Positions 12,746 to 18,929 of a DNA stretch of 18,929 bases are shown piece by piece. The translations under genes and the position numbers were made by a program. The DNA lies in assembly GCA_051000715.1 (NCBI GenBank), contig JBPCOB010000173.1:1-18929 (forward strand). The letters run 5' to 3'. Under the pieces are notes generated by a model that was given only the letters and a program-made list of their open reading frames with translations, had not been told where the DNA came from and did not search any database. How positions within the stretch are numbered: position 1 is the stretch's first letter; each line of letters opens with the position of its first letter. Source of the stretch: JBPCOB01 sp051000715. GTDB lineage: Bacteria > Actinomycetota > Actinomycetes > JALYNC01.

Positions 12746-14218
12746 GTGGCTCGCGTCGTTGTCGTCGGCGCCGGCATGGGTGGGTTGGCGGTGGCCGCCC
12801 GGCTGGCCACCCTCGGACACGAGGTTACGGTGTGCGAGCAGGCGCCGGTCGTCGGCGGCAAGCTAGGCAGCTACGAGCGCGACGGGTTCCGGTTCGACAC
12901 CGGACCATCGCTGCTGACCCTGCCGGCGGTCTATCGCGACCTGTTCGTCAAGACCGGAAAGCCGCTCGAGTCCGCCCTCGAGCTGGTCCCGGTGGAGCCG
13001 ATCGCGCGGTACCGGTTCGCCGACGGCACCGGTTTCGACGCGCCCAACACCGGCCTGGACGACTTCTGTACGGCGGTCGACGACGCATTCGGACCGGGTG
13101 CTGGCAGCGACTGGCGGCGGCTGATGGAGCGGGCCGGTCGGATGTGGCAGGCGACCCGGCAACCTGTCCTCGAGTCAACCCTCGACGCCGTCGTGCTGCG
13201 TCGGCTGCTGCTGCGACGTTCCGGCGTCGCCGACCTGCGCACGATCGCCCCCTGGCAGTCGCTTCGCTCGCTGGGCCGGCAGTACCTCCACGACGCACGG
13301 CTGCGGCTCGTTCTCGAACGCTACGCGACCTACACCGGCTCCGATCCCCGGCAGGCACCGGCGGTGCTGGCCACGGTCGCTTACGTCGAGCAGACCTTCG
13401 CCGCCTGGTACGTCGCCGGCGGACTGCACCAACTGGCGGAGGCGGTCGCCGCCCGCGTCGTCGAACGGCGGGCGCAGATTCGCACCGGCACGCGGGTCCG
13501 CCGGATCGACGTCAGCGGTGGCAGGGTCAACGGCGTAACGCTGGCGTCCGGCGAGCGGCTCGCGGCAGACGTCGTGGTGAGCGACGTCGACGCGGCCCAC
13601 CTGTACGCAGACCTGTTGCCAACCCCCAGCCTGCTGGCCCGGCTGCGTAAGACGACCCCGTCGCTGTCCGGCTTCGTCCTGCTGCTCGGCGTCCGCGGCC
13701 GGACCCCCGGCGTCGCGCACCACAACTTGTTCTTTCCGGCCGACTACGACGCCGAGTTCGACGCCGTCTTCGGACCCGACCCGAGGCCGGTACCCGACCC
13801 GACGCTGTATGTCGCCGTGCCGGCCGACGCGGCGGTCGCGCCGGCGGGGAGCGAGGCCTGGTTCGTCCTGGTGAACGCGCCGCGGCACGGACCGGTCGAC
13901 TGGGACGCACCCGGCCTCGCCGGGTCCTACGCCGACCACCTGCTCGACCTGCTCGCCGCTCGCGGGCTCGATCTGCGGGACCGGCTGCTCTTCCGCGAGA
14001 CCCGTACGCCGGCCGACCTGGAGCGCGCTACCGGCTCGGTGGGCGGTGCGATCTACGGCACGTCGTCGAACGGCGCCAGAGCGGCATTGCTGCGCCCTAC
14101 CAACCGCTCCCCGGTTCCCGGTTTGTTCCTCGTCGGCGGGTCCGCGCACCCCGGCGGCGGCCTGCCCCTGGTGGCCATGTCGGCCGCCATCGTCGCCGGT
14201 CTGATCGGACCGGCGTAG
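12746..14218 (+). CDS. CrtI/CrtD-family carotenoid desaturase
   Basis: A 490-residue FAD-dependent desaturase. It has the N-terminal VVVVGAGMGGLAVAARLATLG fold, then VVGGKLGSYERDGFRFDTGPS, a central YATYTGSDPRQAPAVLA, the FAD-loop AWYVAGGLHQLAEAV, and the C-terminal LFLVGGSAHPGGGLPLVAMS. These are CrtI family signatures; length matches (about 490-510). CrtI makes lycopene from phytoene. CrtD introduces the 3',4' double bond of hydroxylated acyclic ends and often sits with cruF. Context favours CrtD, but the sequence alone does not settle it, so no symbol is given. If no other CrtI exists in the genome it may do both. The GTG at 12746 has a -10 box 7 bases upstream. Confidence 0.85.
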   Translation: MARVVVVGAGMGGLAVAARLATLGHEVTVCEQAPVVGGKLGSYERDGFRFDTGPSLLTLPAVYRDLFVKTGKPLESALELVPVEPIARYRFADGTGFDAPNTGLDDFCTAVDDAFGPGAGSDWRRLMERAGRMWQATRQPVLESTLDAVVLRRLLLRRSGVADLRTIAPWQSLRSLGRQYLHDARLRLVLERYATYTGSDPRQAPAVLATVAYVEQTFAAWYVAGGLHQLAEAVAARVVERRAQIRTGTRVRRIDVSGGRVNGVTLASGERLAADVVVSDVDAAHLYADLLPTPSLLARLRKTTPSLSGFVLLLGVRGRTPGVAHHNLFFPADYDAEFDAVFGPDPRPVPDPTLYVAVPADAAVAPAGSEAWFVLVNAPRHGPVDWDAPGLAGSYADHLLDLLAARGLDLRDRLLFRETRTPADLERATGSVGGAIYGTSSNGARAALLRPTNRSPVPGLFLVGGSAHPGGGLPLVAMSAAIVAGLIGPA

Positions 14219-14259
14219 AACACAAGGCCAGCGCTAGAGGGCCGCTCTGCGGAACCTCC

Positions 14260-14277
14260 CCGGCCTACAGTGGCCGG
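14260..14277. repeat. Inverted repeat CCGGCC-TACAGT-GGCCGG
   Basis: Two 6-base arms around TACAGT lie 42 bases after the desaturase stop. TACAGT would also serve as a -10 box for the following GNAT frame. It may be the end of the carotenoid transcript, an operator over the next promoter, or both. Confidence 0.4.
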
Positions 14278-14326
14278 CACCGATGCTGCCGCCCTGCGGT
14301 GACCTGCGACACGATTGCGGTGAAGC

Positions 14327-14801
14327 GTGCCCGCACGGCTGAGGCTTCGGGACGTCACCGCGGCCGGCCTGCCGGTCTTCTACGAGCATCAGCAGGACCC
14401 CGCGGCGACCCGGATGGCTGCGTTCCCGCCCCGGGACAAGGAGGCGTTCTTCGCCCACTGGCAGCGAATTCTGGGGGACGACACGGTGGTCACCCGAACC
14501 GTGGTGGTGGACTGAAGTGGTGGGCAACGTCGTCAGTTTCGAGCGGCAGGGTCGGCGTGAGGCCGGCTACTGGATCGGCCAGCGTCACTGGGGACAAGGC
14601 GTCGCCACCGCCCCGTTGGGCCTCTTCTTGGCGGAGACGACGGCTCGACCGCTCTACGCGGGTGTCGCGCGCCACAACGTGGCCTCGATCCGGGTGCTCC
14701 AGAAATGCGGCTTCGTCCACGCCGACCCAGGTCAGGACCCGGAGACTGAGGGCACCGCGGCCGAGATGCTGCTGATGGTTCTGCCTGGCAGCAGGGCCTG
14801 A
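14327..14801 (+). pseudogene. RimJ/RimL-type GNAT acetyltransferase, frameshifted
   Basis: Two adjacent frames make one GNAT. The first (14327-14515) gives PARLRLRDVTAAGLPVFYEHQ, typical of the RimJ/RimL start, through FFAHWQRILGDDTVVTRTVVVD and then a TGA stop. The second (from about 14514) gives EVVGNVVSFERQGRREAGYW, then GQGVATAPLGLFLAE (the CoA loop) and ASIRVLQKCGFVHADPGQ to a TGA at 14801. At the junction the DNA reads GAC-T-GAA-GTG. The usual family text there is VDGEVVGNV; losing GG from a GGT glycine codon gives exactly this sequence. It may be a real pseudogene, a sequencing error or a +1 frameshift at TGA. The joined length, about 157 residues, is short but complete for the family. 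Confidence 0.75.
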
Positions 14802-14807
14802 GGCGGT

Positions 14808-14826
14808 CACTTCCCATAGTGGGGTG
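14808..14826. terminator. Weak hairpin between convergent GNAT and phosphatidyltransferase genes
   Basis: CCCA-TAG-TGGG with flanking CAC/GTG can form a small stem in the 37-base gap between converging genes. There is no T run. Confidence 0.3.
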
Positions 14827-14838
14827 TTCCCGGCAGGC

Positions 14839-15576
14839 TCATCGCAGCTGTTGGCGTACGACGAGCAGCAGCTGCGCAAGGCCGAGCAACGAGACGACGA
14901 GAGTGGCGCCCGCGCCCAGACCGGCCAGCAGCGACGACCGGTCGGCGTACGCCGCACAACAGGCGAGCGTCACGACGATGACCACCACCCGGGTGGGCCG
15001 CTCCCCCACCGTCACGACGCCGATCTCGGCCATCCCGGCGGCCGCGGCGCGGGCTCGGGTGTACTCCAGGAGCCCCACGCCGGCTCCGGCCGCGACGCAG
15101 AGGCCGGCGGGCGCGCCAACCCGCCACAACGCCAGCAGGTACAAGCCGTCCACCACCCGGTCGGCCAGCGAGTCCAGCACGAAGCCCAAGCGGCTGTCCC
15201 GGTCGCTGAGAACCGCAACCGCGCCGTCGAGGCCGTCCAGCAGGCCGGTCCCCACCACCGCCAGCGCCGCGAGCAACGGCCAGCCCCGGCCGAGGTCGGC
15301 CAGGACCGCGGCGGACCCGCCGACGGCCAGCCCCCAAAGCGTCAGCACGTCCGGCCGCACCCCGACGCGGGCGAGCGGTCCGGCCAGCCGGTAGATGAGC
15401 GAGAGCCAGCTCCGGACGAACACCGATCGACGCGGGTCGTAGCCCCCGTGCAGCAGCGACCAGCGGACCAGGTAGCCGGGCAGGTCGGGAATGGAAGGCG
15501 CCGGCCGCCGACCCGCCGTCGACAGCGTCAGCAGCAGTACGGCGGTGGCACCCAGGACCGCGAGCCTGAGCACCAC
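14839..15576 (-). CDS. CDP-alcohol phosphatidyltransferase family membrane protein
   Basis: A 245-residue polytopic membrane protein with about six spans (roughly residues 4-20, 75-95, 98-114, 140-160, 163-180, 195-212, 216-240). The CDP-alcohol phosphotransferase motif D-x2-D-G-x2-A-R-x8-G-x3-D-x3-D is visible as D114, D117, G118, A121, G131, D135, D139. The arginine after A121 is valine (V122). All four metal-binding aspartates are kept, so activity is plausible. The reaction would move a phosphatidyl or similar group from CDP-diacylglycerol to an alcohol; the acceptor is unknown. GTG 15576 starts it; a second GTG follows at 15573. Its start is 17 bases from the stop of the SIMPL frame on the same strand, so they may share a transcript. 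Confidence 0.82.
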   Translation of the reverse strand: MVLRLAVLGATAVLLLTLSTAGRRPAPSIPDLPGYLVRWSLLHGGYDPRRSVFVRSWLSLIYRLAGPLARVGVRPDVLTLWGLAVGGSAAVLADLGRGWPLLAALAVVGTGLLDGLDGAVAVLSDRDSRLGFVLDSLADRVVDGLYLLALWRVGAPAGLCVAAGAGVGLLEYTRARAAAAGMAEIGVVTVGERPTRVVVIVVTLACCAAYADRSSLLAGLGAGATLVVSLLGLAQLLLVVRQQLR

Positions 15577-15592
15577 CGCAAGGTAGTGCAGC

Positions 15593-16232
15593 TCAGCGCA
15601 GCGACCCGACCACCGACACGGTGACGGATACCTCCTGGCTGCCCCCCTCGACCGGCACCGGGGCGGCGGCGCGCAACGCCGGCGCGAAGGCGGCGGCGTC
15701 GAGCTGCTGCGGCGTGGCTTGGGACACCGACTCGGTGACGGTGATCACCGGGCCGAGCGTCCGACCGGACAGCCGAGCGTACTGGTCAGCCTTGGCCTGG
15801 GCCGCCGCGAAGGCCCGGTCGCGCGCCTGCGCCACCAGCGCGTCGTCGCTGTCGATGTCGAGCGCGATGCCGTTGATCCGCACCGCGGAGCCTCCGGCAG
15901 CCACCGCGTCGGTGATCGTTCGACCGGCGGTCGACAGTCGGTGCAGCCGAGCGGTGAGCGCCTCCTCGGCGAAGTAGCCGCGCAGCCGCTGCACGCCCTT
16001 GGGGTAGTCGTAGTCCGCCCGGACCGACAGCCGCGAGGTCTGCAGGTCGGCGGCGGCCACGCCGTGCGCCCGCAGCGAGTCCCGGACCTTGGTCAGTGCG
16101 GAGCTGGCCGCGTCCAGGGCGTCTGGCACCGCCGCGATGCGCGGTACCGACGGCGTAGGACGCGATCAACGTGGCGGTCGCGAGCCCGGCCATGGCCGAG
16201 CGCCGCGTGAGTGTGGAAGCAAGCGATGGCAC
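15593..16232 (-). pseudogene. SIMPL-domain (DUF541) secreted protein, broken near the 5' end
   Basis: A GTG at 16232 with a strong GGGAGG site six bases upstream opens a clear secretion signal (TLTRRSAMAGLATATLIASYAVGTAH) that then runs into arginine-rich junk in its own frame. The SIMPL domain continues in another frame from about 16129: DALDAASSALTKVRDSLRAHG, LQTSRLSVRADYDYPKGV, INGIALDID, ARDRAFAAAQAKADQYARL and a C-terminal VEGGSQEVSVTVSVVGSLR. About 40-45 residues normally lying between signal and DALDAA (the first beta strands) are also missing, so this looks like a deletion that changed the frame. A GTG at 16129 could start a 178-residue cytosolic remnant but has no ribosome site. SIMPL proteins are periplasmic or surface proteins of uncertain function. 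Confidence 0.7.
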
Positions 16233-16251
16233 TTGGGGCCTCCCGGACAGT

Positions 16252-16266
16252 GGGGATCGAGTCCCC
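16252..16266 (-). terminator. Small hairpin between the HNH gene and the SIMPL gene
   Basis: GGGGA-TCGAG-TCCCC gives a 5-bp stem with a 5-base loop, 70 bases past the HNH stop and 20 bases ahead of the SIMPL start. It is a candidate HNH terminator. It has no T run. Confidence 0.3.
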
Positions 16267-16335
16267 GCTGGGACTCCACCAGTTGCCAGGCGGTTCCGTC
16301 ACACGGTTCGGGAATCGCGTCCGCCAACATCATGT

Positions 16336-17508
16336 CTATGGCGGGCGGATCTCCACGCCGTCGGGCCGGATGGCGGTGATCACGCCGTTGGGGTCGCCGG
16401 CCAGCCGCCAGCCGCCCTCGTGCACGCACCGGTGATGCGCGGCGCACAGCGAGATCAGGTTGGCCAGGCTGGTCGGACCGTCGTCGGCCCAGTGAATGCG
16501 GTGGTGCGCATCGGTCCAGACCGGCGGCCGGTCGCAGCCGGGAAAGCGACAGCCCTTGTCCCGGACGGCCAACGCCCGGCGCATCGCGGCCGAGACCACC
16601 CGGGTGCGCCGACCGACGTCGAGCGGCTCCGGCGTTCCCGCGGTGATCACCCGGGCGACGCCGGCGTCGCAGGCGATCCGCCGCGCGGTCTCGGCCGAGA
16701 TCGGTCCGGCCCAGTCCAGCTCGGCGCCCGACCCGCCGGCTCGCCGCTCCAGGGTGGCCAGGTCCACGGTGACCGTGACGTGCGGCCGCTCGCCGCCGCA
16801 CTCCGGCAGCGCACCGCCGTCGAGGTGCCGGCGGGCGAGTGCGACCAGGGCATCGGCGCGGCGCTGGGCCGGGCTGCGGGAGTCACCCGCGGTCGGCGCG
16901 CCGAGCGCGGTCAGGGCCGCCAGCACGGTGGCACCGCCCTCGGGATCCAGCGAGCCGTCCAGCGCGAACCGGCCGTCGAGCACCGGTGAGACGAACAGCC
17001 GCCGGCCCTCGTAGACGTCCTGCGCTCGGCGCCGGGCGCCGTCGGGGTCGAGAACGTAGCGCAGGCGGGTGGTGAGCTTGGCTAGGGTGGCCGGGTTCAT
17101 CCGGCGGGCCGCAGTCAGCAGGATCGACTCCGCCGGGCCGGTGTCGGCCTCGGGCAGCTCGGCGGTGGCGGTGGCGATCAGGGCGGCATGCCGGTAGGAG
17201 ATGTCCCCGGCGGCCAGCTCGGCTGCGGTGGTTGGCAGCTCGGCCAGCTCGCGGGCTACCACCACCCGCTCCCGGGCGGCGCCGGGCGCCAGCCGGCAGG
17301 CCGAGCGCAGCCAGGCCGCGGTGGACAGGGCGCCGTCGGCAGCGGCGGCACGCCGGGCGTCGAAGGCGGCCAGCCGGCGCAGCCACTGGGCCTCCAGCCG
17401 GTCCACCGCGACCCGCAGGTCGGTGAGGTCGGCGGCCAGCGCGGCGTCGGGGAACGCGTCGAGGTCCGCACCGGCGTACTCGTCGATCGCCGACGCCAGC
17501 GTGCTCAT
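16336..17508 (-). CDS. DUF222 / HNH endonuclease domain protein (13E12 repeat family)
   Basis: A 390-residue protein in two parts. The DUF222 region (about residues 10-300) is alpha-helical and alanine-rich and includes LSTAAWLRSACRLAPGAARE and RRMNPATLAKLTTRLRYVLDPDGA. The C-terminal HNH nuclease starts at C320 (CRFPGCDRPPVWTDAHHRIHW), with H335-H336, N350 in LANLISLC and H358-H359 in AAHHRCVH. Cysteines 320, 325 and 355 with H359 probably bind structural zinc. The family is the 13E12 group, present in many copies in mycobacteria and other actinobacteria; its biological role is unsettled. ATG 17508 has GGAGG five bases upstream; a GTG at 17514 overlaps that site and was rejected. A PafBC-type promoter and a LexA box lie directly upstream. 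Confidence 0.9.
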   Translation of the reverse strand: MSTLASAIDEYAGADLDAFPDAALAADLTDLRVAVDRLEAQWLRRLAAFDARRAAAADGALSTAAWLRSACRLAPGAARERVVVARELAELPTTAAELAAGDISYRHAALIATATAELPEADTGPAESILLTAARRMNPATLAKLTTRLRYVLDPDGARRRAQDVYEGRRLFVSPVLDGRFALDGSLDPEGGATVLAALTALGAPTAGDSRSPAQRRADALVALARRHLDGGALPECGGERPHVTVTVDLATLERRAGGSGAELDWAGPISAETARRIACDAGVARVITAGTPEPLDVGRRTRVVSAAMRRALAVRDKGCRFPGCDRPPVWTDAHHRIHWADDGPTSLANLISLCAAHHRCVHEGGWRLAGDPNGVITAIRPDGVEIRPP

Positions 17509-17523
17509 GGCCACCTCCCGCGC

Positions 17524-17539
17524 TCGAACTGATGTTCGA
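17524..17539 (-). promoter_or_regulatory. LexA (SOS) box of the HNH gene
   Basis: TCGAACTGATGTTCGA fully matches TCGAAC-N4-GTTCGA. It lies 15 bases before the ATG and shares one base with the -10 element, so LexA would cover the start site. Confidence 0.88.
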
Positions 17540-17561
17540 TTCTACCTCGGAAGAGCGACAA
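17539..17561 (-). promoter_or_regulatory. PafBC (RecA-independent) type promoter of the HNH gene
   Basis: The minus strand from 17561 reads TTGTCGCTC, eight bases, then TAGAAT. This fits TTGTCRGTG-N8-TANNNT with 7 of 9 matches, exact spacing and a good -10, and it abuts the LexA box. Confidence 0.68.
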
Positions 17562-17726
17562 TTCGAGGTCGAGGGCCGGTGGTGTGGACAAGCGTGCGGG
17601 AGGCCACCCAGCGCCGCAAATGGCGTGCCTTCGGCGTACCGCGAAAGGCTTGTTCTCGAATGGCCGGTACCCCGCGATGGCGCCATGTGGACCGGATTGC
17701 CTACGACCCAGCTGCGCCAGGCGCCG

Positions 17727-18626
17727 TTACGGGTGACCCCGGCGGTTCCAGTTGTCCGCTGCGGCCTGGTCCATCGCGTTGTCGAAGCTGGAGTTCGCGA
17801 CGTCCCACCAGAGCGCGAGCTTGGCGCCCGCGTTCTGTAGGGCCGGAGCCAGCTGCGACACCCAGGCGGCCCGCGCGGCCGGCGTCGACATCACGGCGAT
17901 CGGGGACCCGGTCTCGGTGAGCGCGAACGGCTTGCCGGTCTCCGCCGCGACACGCTGGATGGGGCCCAGCAGCTTGGCCGGGTCGATGTAGCCGGAAGGG
18001 TTGTCGTTCCAGGCGGGGTTGTAGGCGTCCCAGCCGTTGACGTCGTAGGCGCCGGGGTTGGACCAGGCGTGCCAGTTCCGGCCGCTGGCGCTGGACAGGG
18101 TGTAGCGCATCAGGATAAGGATCGGCGTGCAGCCGGCCGCACCGATCGCCGGTCCGTAGGTCGCCCAGGAGGCCCGGTACGCCGTCTGCTGCGCTGCGGT
18201 CGTGAAGTTGTCCTCCGGCTCGTGGTAGTACGCCGCGTAGCAGACCATCCCGGCCGGCCGGCTGTTGAGCGCAGAGGTGACGGCGGACGCCGTCATGGTG
18301 TCCTTCCAGGAGAACACGACCGTGGCGTTGGTCGGCAGGCTTGCCACCTTCGGGTCACCACTCACCGCCAGCGCGTGGCTGTAGAAAATGCGCGCGGCGC
18401 ACATGTTGCGTCCGAGCATGCCGCTGAGCCGCTGCCAGTCAGCGTCGTCGTTGACCGACGCGCCGTACTTAGTCCCGGTGTAGCTGGTGGGACAGACAGC
18501 TCCCGGAGAGGTCGCCGCCGCCTGGGACGCCGTGCCGGGCAGTGCCGCCGCTGCCGCGTCGGGCAGTGCCGCCGCTGCTGCCAGGGTCAATGCGCTCGCG
18601 GCAAAAGTGATGGCAAATTTGTTCAT
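17727..18626 (-). CDS. Secreted glycoside-hydrolase-like TIM-barrel protein
   Basis: A 299-residue secreted protein. Residues 1-30 form a signal peptide (MNKFAITFAASALTLAAAAA) followed by an alanine-rich stretch with a duplicated AAAALP unit. The mature part resembles clan A hydrolases of the GH26/GH5 kind. A candidate acid/base is E136 in AAYYHEPEDN and a candidate nucleophile is E238 in ALTETGSP, 102 residues apart as in that clan. NGWDAYNPAW and the C-terminal LALWWDVANSS also fit a glycan-binding barrel. The substrate is unknown. ATG 18626 is chosen because GGAGAGG lies five bases upstream; the frame stays open further upstream into metF but without such a site. The gene start is 65 bases after the metF stop on the same strand. 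Confidence 0.82.
   Translation of the reverse strand: MNKFAITFAASALTLAAAAALPDAAAAALPGTASQAAATSPGAVCPTSYTGTKYGASVNDDADWQRLSGMLGRNMCAARIFYSHALAVSGDPKVASLPTNATVVFSWKDTMTASAVTSALNSRPAGMVCYAAYYHEPEDNFTTAAQQTAYRASWATYGPAIGAAGCTPILILMRYTLSSASGRNWHAWSNPGAYDVNGWDAYNPAWNDNPSGYIDPAKLLGPIQRVAAETGKPFALTETGSPIAVMSTPAARAAWVSQLAPALQNAGAKLALWWDVANSSFDNAMDQAAADNWNRRGHP
18537..18578. repeat. Tandem duplication (24-base period) in the signal-peptide region
   Basis: GGGCAGTGCCGCCGCTGC occurs at 18537-18554 and again at 18561-18578. In the protein it encodes the repeated AAAALP unit next to the predicted cleavage region of the secreted hydrolase, which suggests slippage-driven length change. Confidence 0.75.
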
Positions 18627-18657
18627 GATTTCCTCTCCTGATTTCCCAGGTATAGGC

Positions 18658-18663
18658 AGCATA
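18658..18663 (-). promoter_or_regulatory. Possible -10 element for the secreted hydrolase
   Basis: TATGCT on the minus strand would start transcription about 25 bases before the ATG at 18626. The 65-base gap also has CCCAGGT twice (18645-18651 and 18676-18682, plus strand). The -35 is not clear, so cotranscription with metF remains possible. Confidence 0.35.
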
Positions 18664-18691
18664 ACTCGCTCCTCACCCAGGTCATTCGGAA

Positions 18692-18929
18692 TCAGCGGCG
18701 GTCGCGCAACCCCAGCCGGGAGTAGATCTCCCTGGTCGCGCTCGACCGGTTCAGCGTGTAGAAGTGGATGCCGGGAGCGCCGCCCGCGAGCAGCCGCTCG
18801 CACAGTTCGCTGGCGACCTCCACCCCGATCGCGCGGACCGCTCCCGGGTCGTCCTCCACCGCGCACAGCCGCTCGGCCAGGTCGGCGGGGAAGGCCGCCC
18901 CAGACAGCTGAGCGAAGCGCTGGATCTGC
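18692..18929 (-). CDS. metF: Methylenetetrahydrofolate reductase MetF (C-terminal part, runs off right edge)
   Basis: The last 78 residues of MetF. They read QIQRFAQLSGAAFPADL, then a helix with EDDPGAVRAIGVEVASELCERLLAGGAPG and the diagnostic IHFYTLNRSSATREIY, where FYTLN is the conserved C-terminal barrel strand. The stop is at 18692-18694. The enzyme reduces 5,10-methylene- to 5-methyl-tetrahydrofolate with FAD and NADH, supplying methyl groups for methionine synthesis. Catalytic residues lie outside the window. No terminator was seen in the 65 bases before the secreted hydrolase gene. Confidence 0.93.
   Translation of the reverse strand, partial: QIQRFAQLSGAAFPADLAERLCAVEDDPGAVRAIGVEVASELCERLLAGGAPGIHFYTLNRSSATREIYSRLGLRDRR

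Noticed and set aside
13175..14149. 324-residue minus-strand open frame opposite the desaturase
   Set aside because: Antisense shadow. The sense strand has complete CrtI-family signatures.
18627..18866. N-terminal extension of the secreted hydrolase into metF
   Set aside because: That stretch overlaps the conserved MetF C terminus in another frame. The ATG at 18626 has a strong ribosome site and begins a signal peptide.
1..18929. CRISPR arrays, insertion sequences, tRNA/rRNA genes, prophage or integrase genes
   Set aside because: I saw no spaced repeat arrays, transposase motifs, terminal inverted repeats, tRNA cloverleafs or rRNA segments. The HNH gene is of the 13E12 type rather than a homing or phage terminase nuclease.

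Overview
The window is high-GC DNA (roughly 70% or more by eye) with many GTG starts, 4-base ATGA/GTGA gene overlaps and actinobacterial families: SAV_6107-type HEPN, DUF6504, a 13E12-type DUF222/HNH protein, a DnaE2-type polymerase and a baeRF2/Rv2629-like protein. Its promoter signals are actinobacterial too: LexA boxes of the form TCGAAC-N4-GTTCGA and PafBC-type promoters. It most likely comes from a pigmented member of the Actinomycetia (Geodermatophilaceae, Micromonosporales or relatives). I cannot name the genus.

Layout. (1) 1-2068, minus strand: a DNA-damage operon, DUF6504, HEPN protein, then the PHP end of dnaE2, which runs off the left edge. Its promoter carries a PafBC-type motif followed by a perfect LexA box. 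(2) 2129-2831: a divergent type II toxin-antitoxin pair (ribbon-helix-helix antitoxin, PIN toxin). The toxin seems to start at CTG. (3) 2865-7848: mixed housekeeping and accessory genes: a 2H phosphoesterase, a cytosine deaminase very like yeast FCY1, a 54-residue lipoprotein, a baeRF2 protein, a patatin-like lipase, a DUF1003 membrane protein, an AAC(3)-I-like GNAT and a VOC protein. (4) 7897-14218: a carotenoid operon with a crtA-type oxygenase, an embedded GNAT, crtO ketolase, cruF hydratase, cruG glycosyltransferase and a CrtI/CrtD-type desaturase. (5) 14327-16232: a frameshifted RimJ-like GNAT, a CDP-alcohol phosphatidyltransferase and a broken SIMPL-domain gene. (6) 16336-17561: a DUF222/HNH gene whose promoter has the same PafBC plus LexA design as the dnaE2 operon. 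(7) 17727-18929: a secreted clan-A-like glycoside hydrolase and the 3' end of metF.

How the genes fit together. The carotenoid genes would convert a carotene made elsewhere (no crtE, crtB or lycopene cyclase is present here) into a ketolated, 1'-hydroxylated, 2'-glycosylated product of the myxoxanthophyll or deinoxanthin type, with a possible extra CrtA-type oxo group. The dnaE2 operon and the HNH gene are about 15 kb apart but share a dual damage-response promoter design, so they probably belong to one regulon. The most interesting lead is the HEPN protein: it carries an intact R-phi-x3-H ribonuclease motif and sits between the damage promoter and the mutagenic polymerase. Several genes have a TANNNT -10 box 6-7 bases before the start codon, which suggests leaderless mRNAs.
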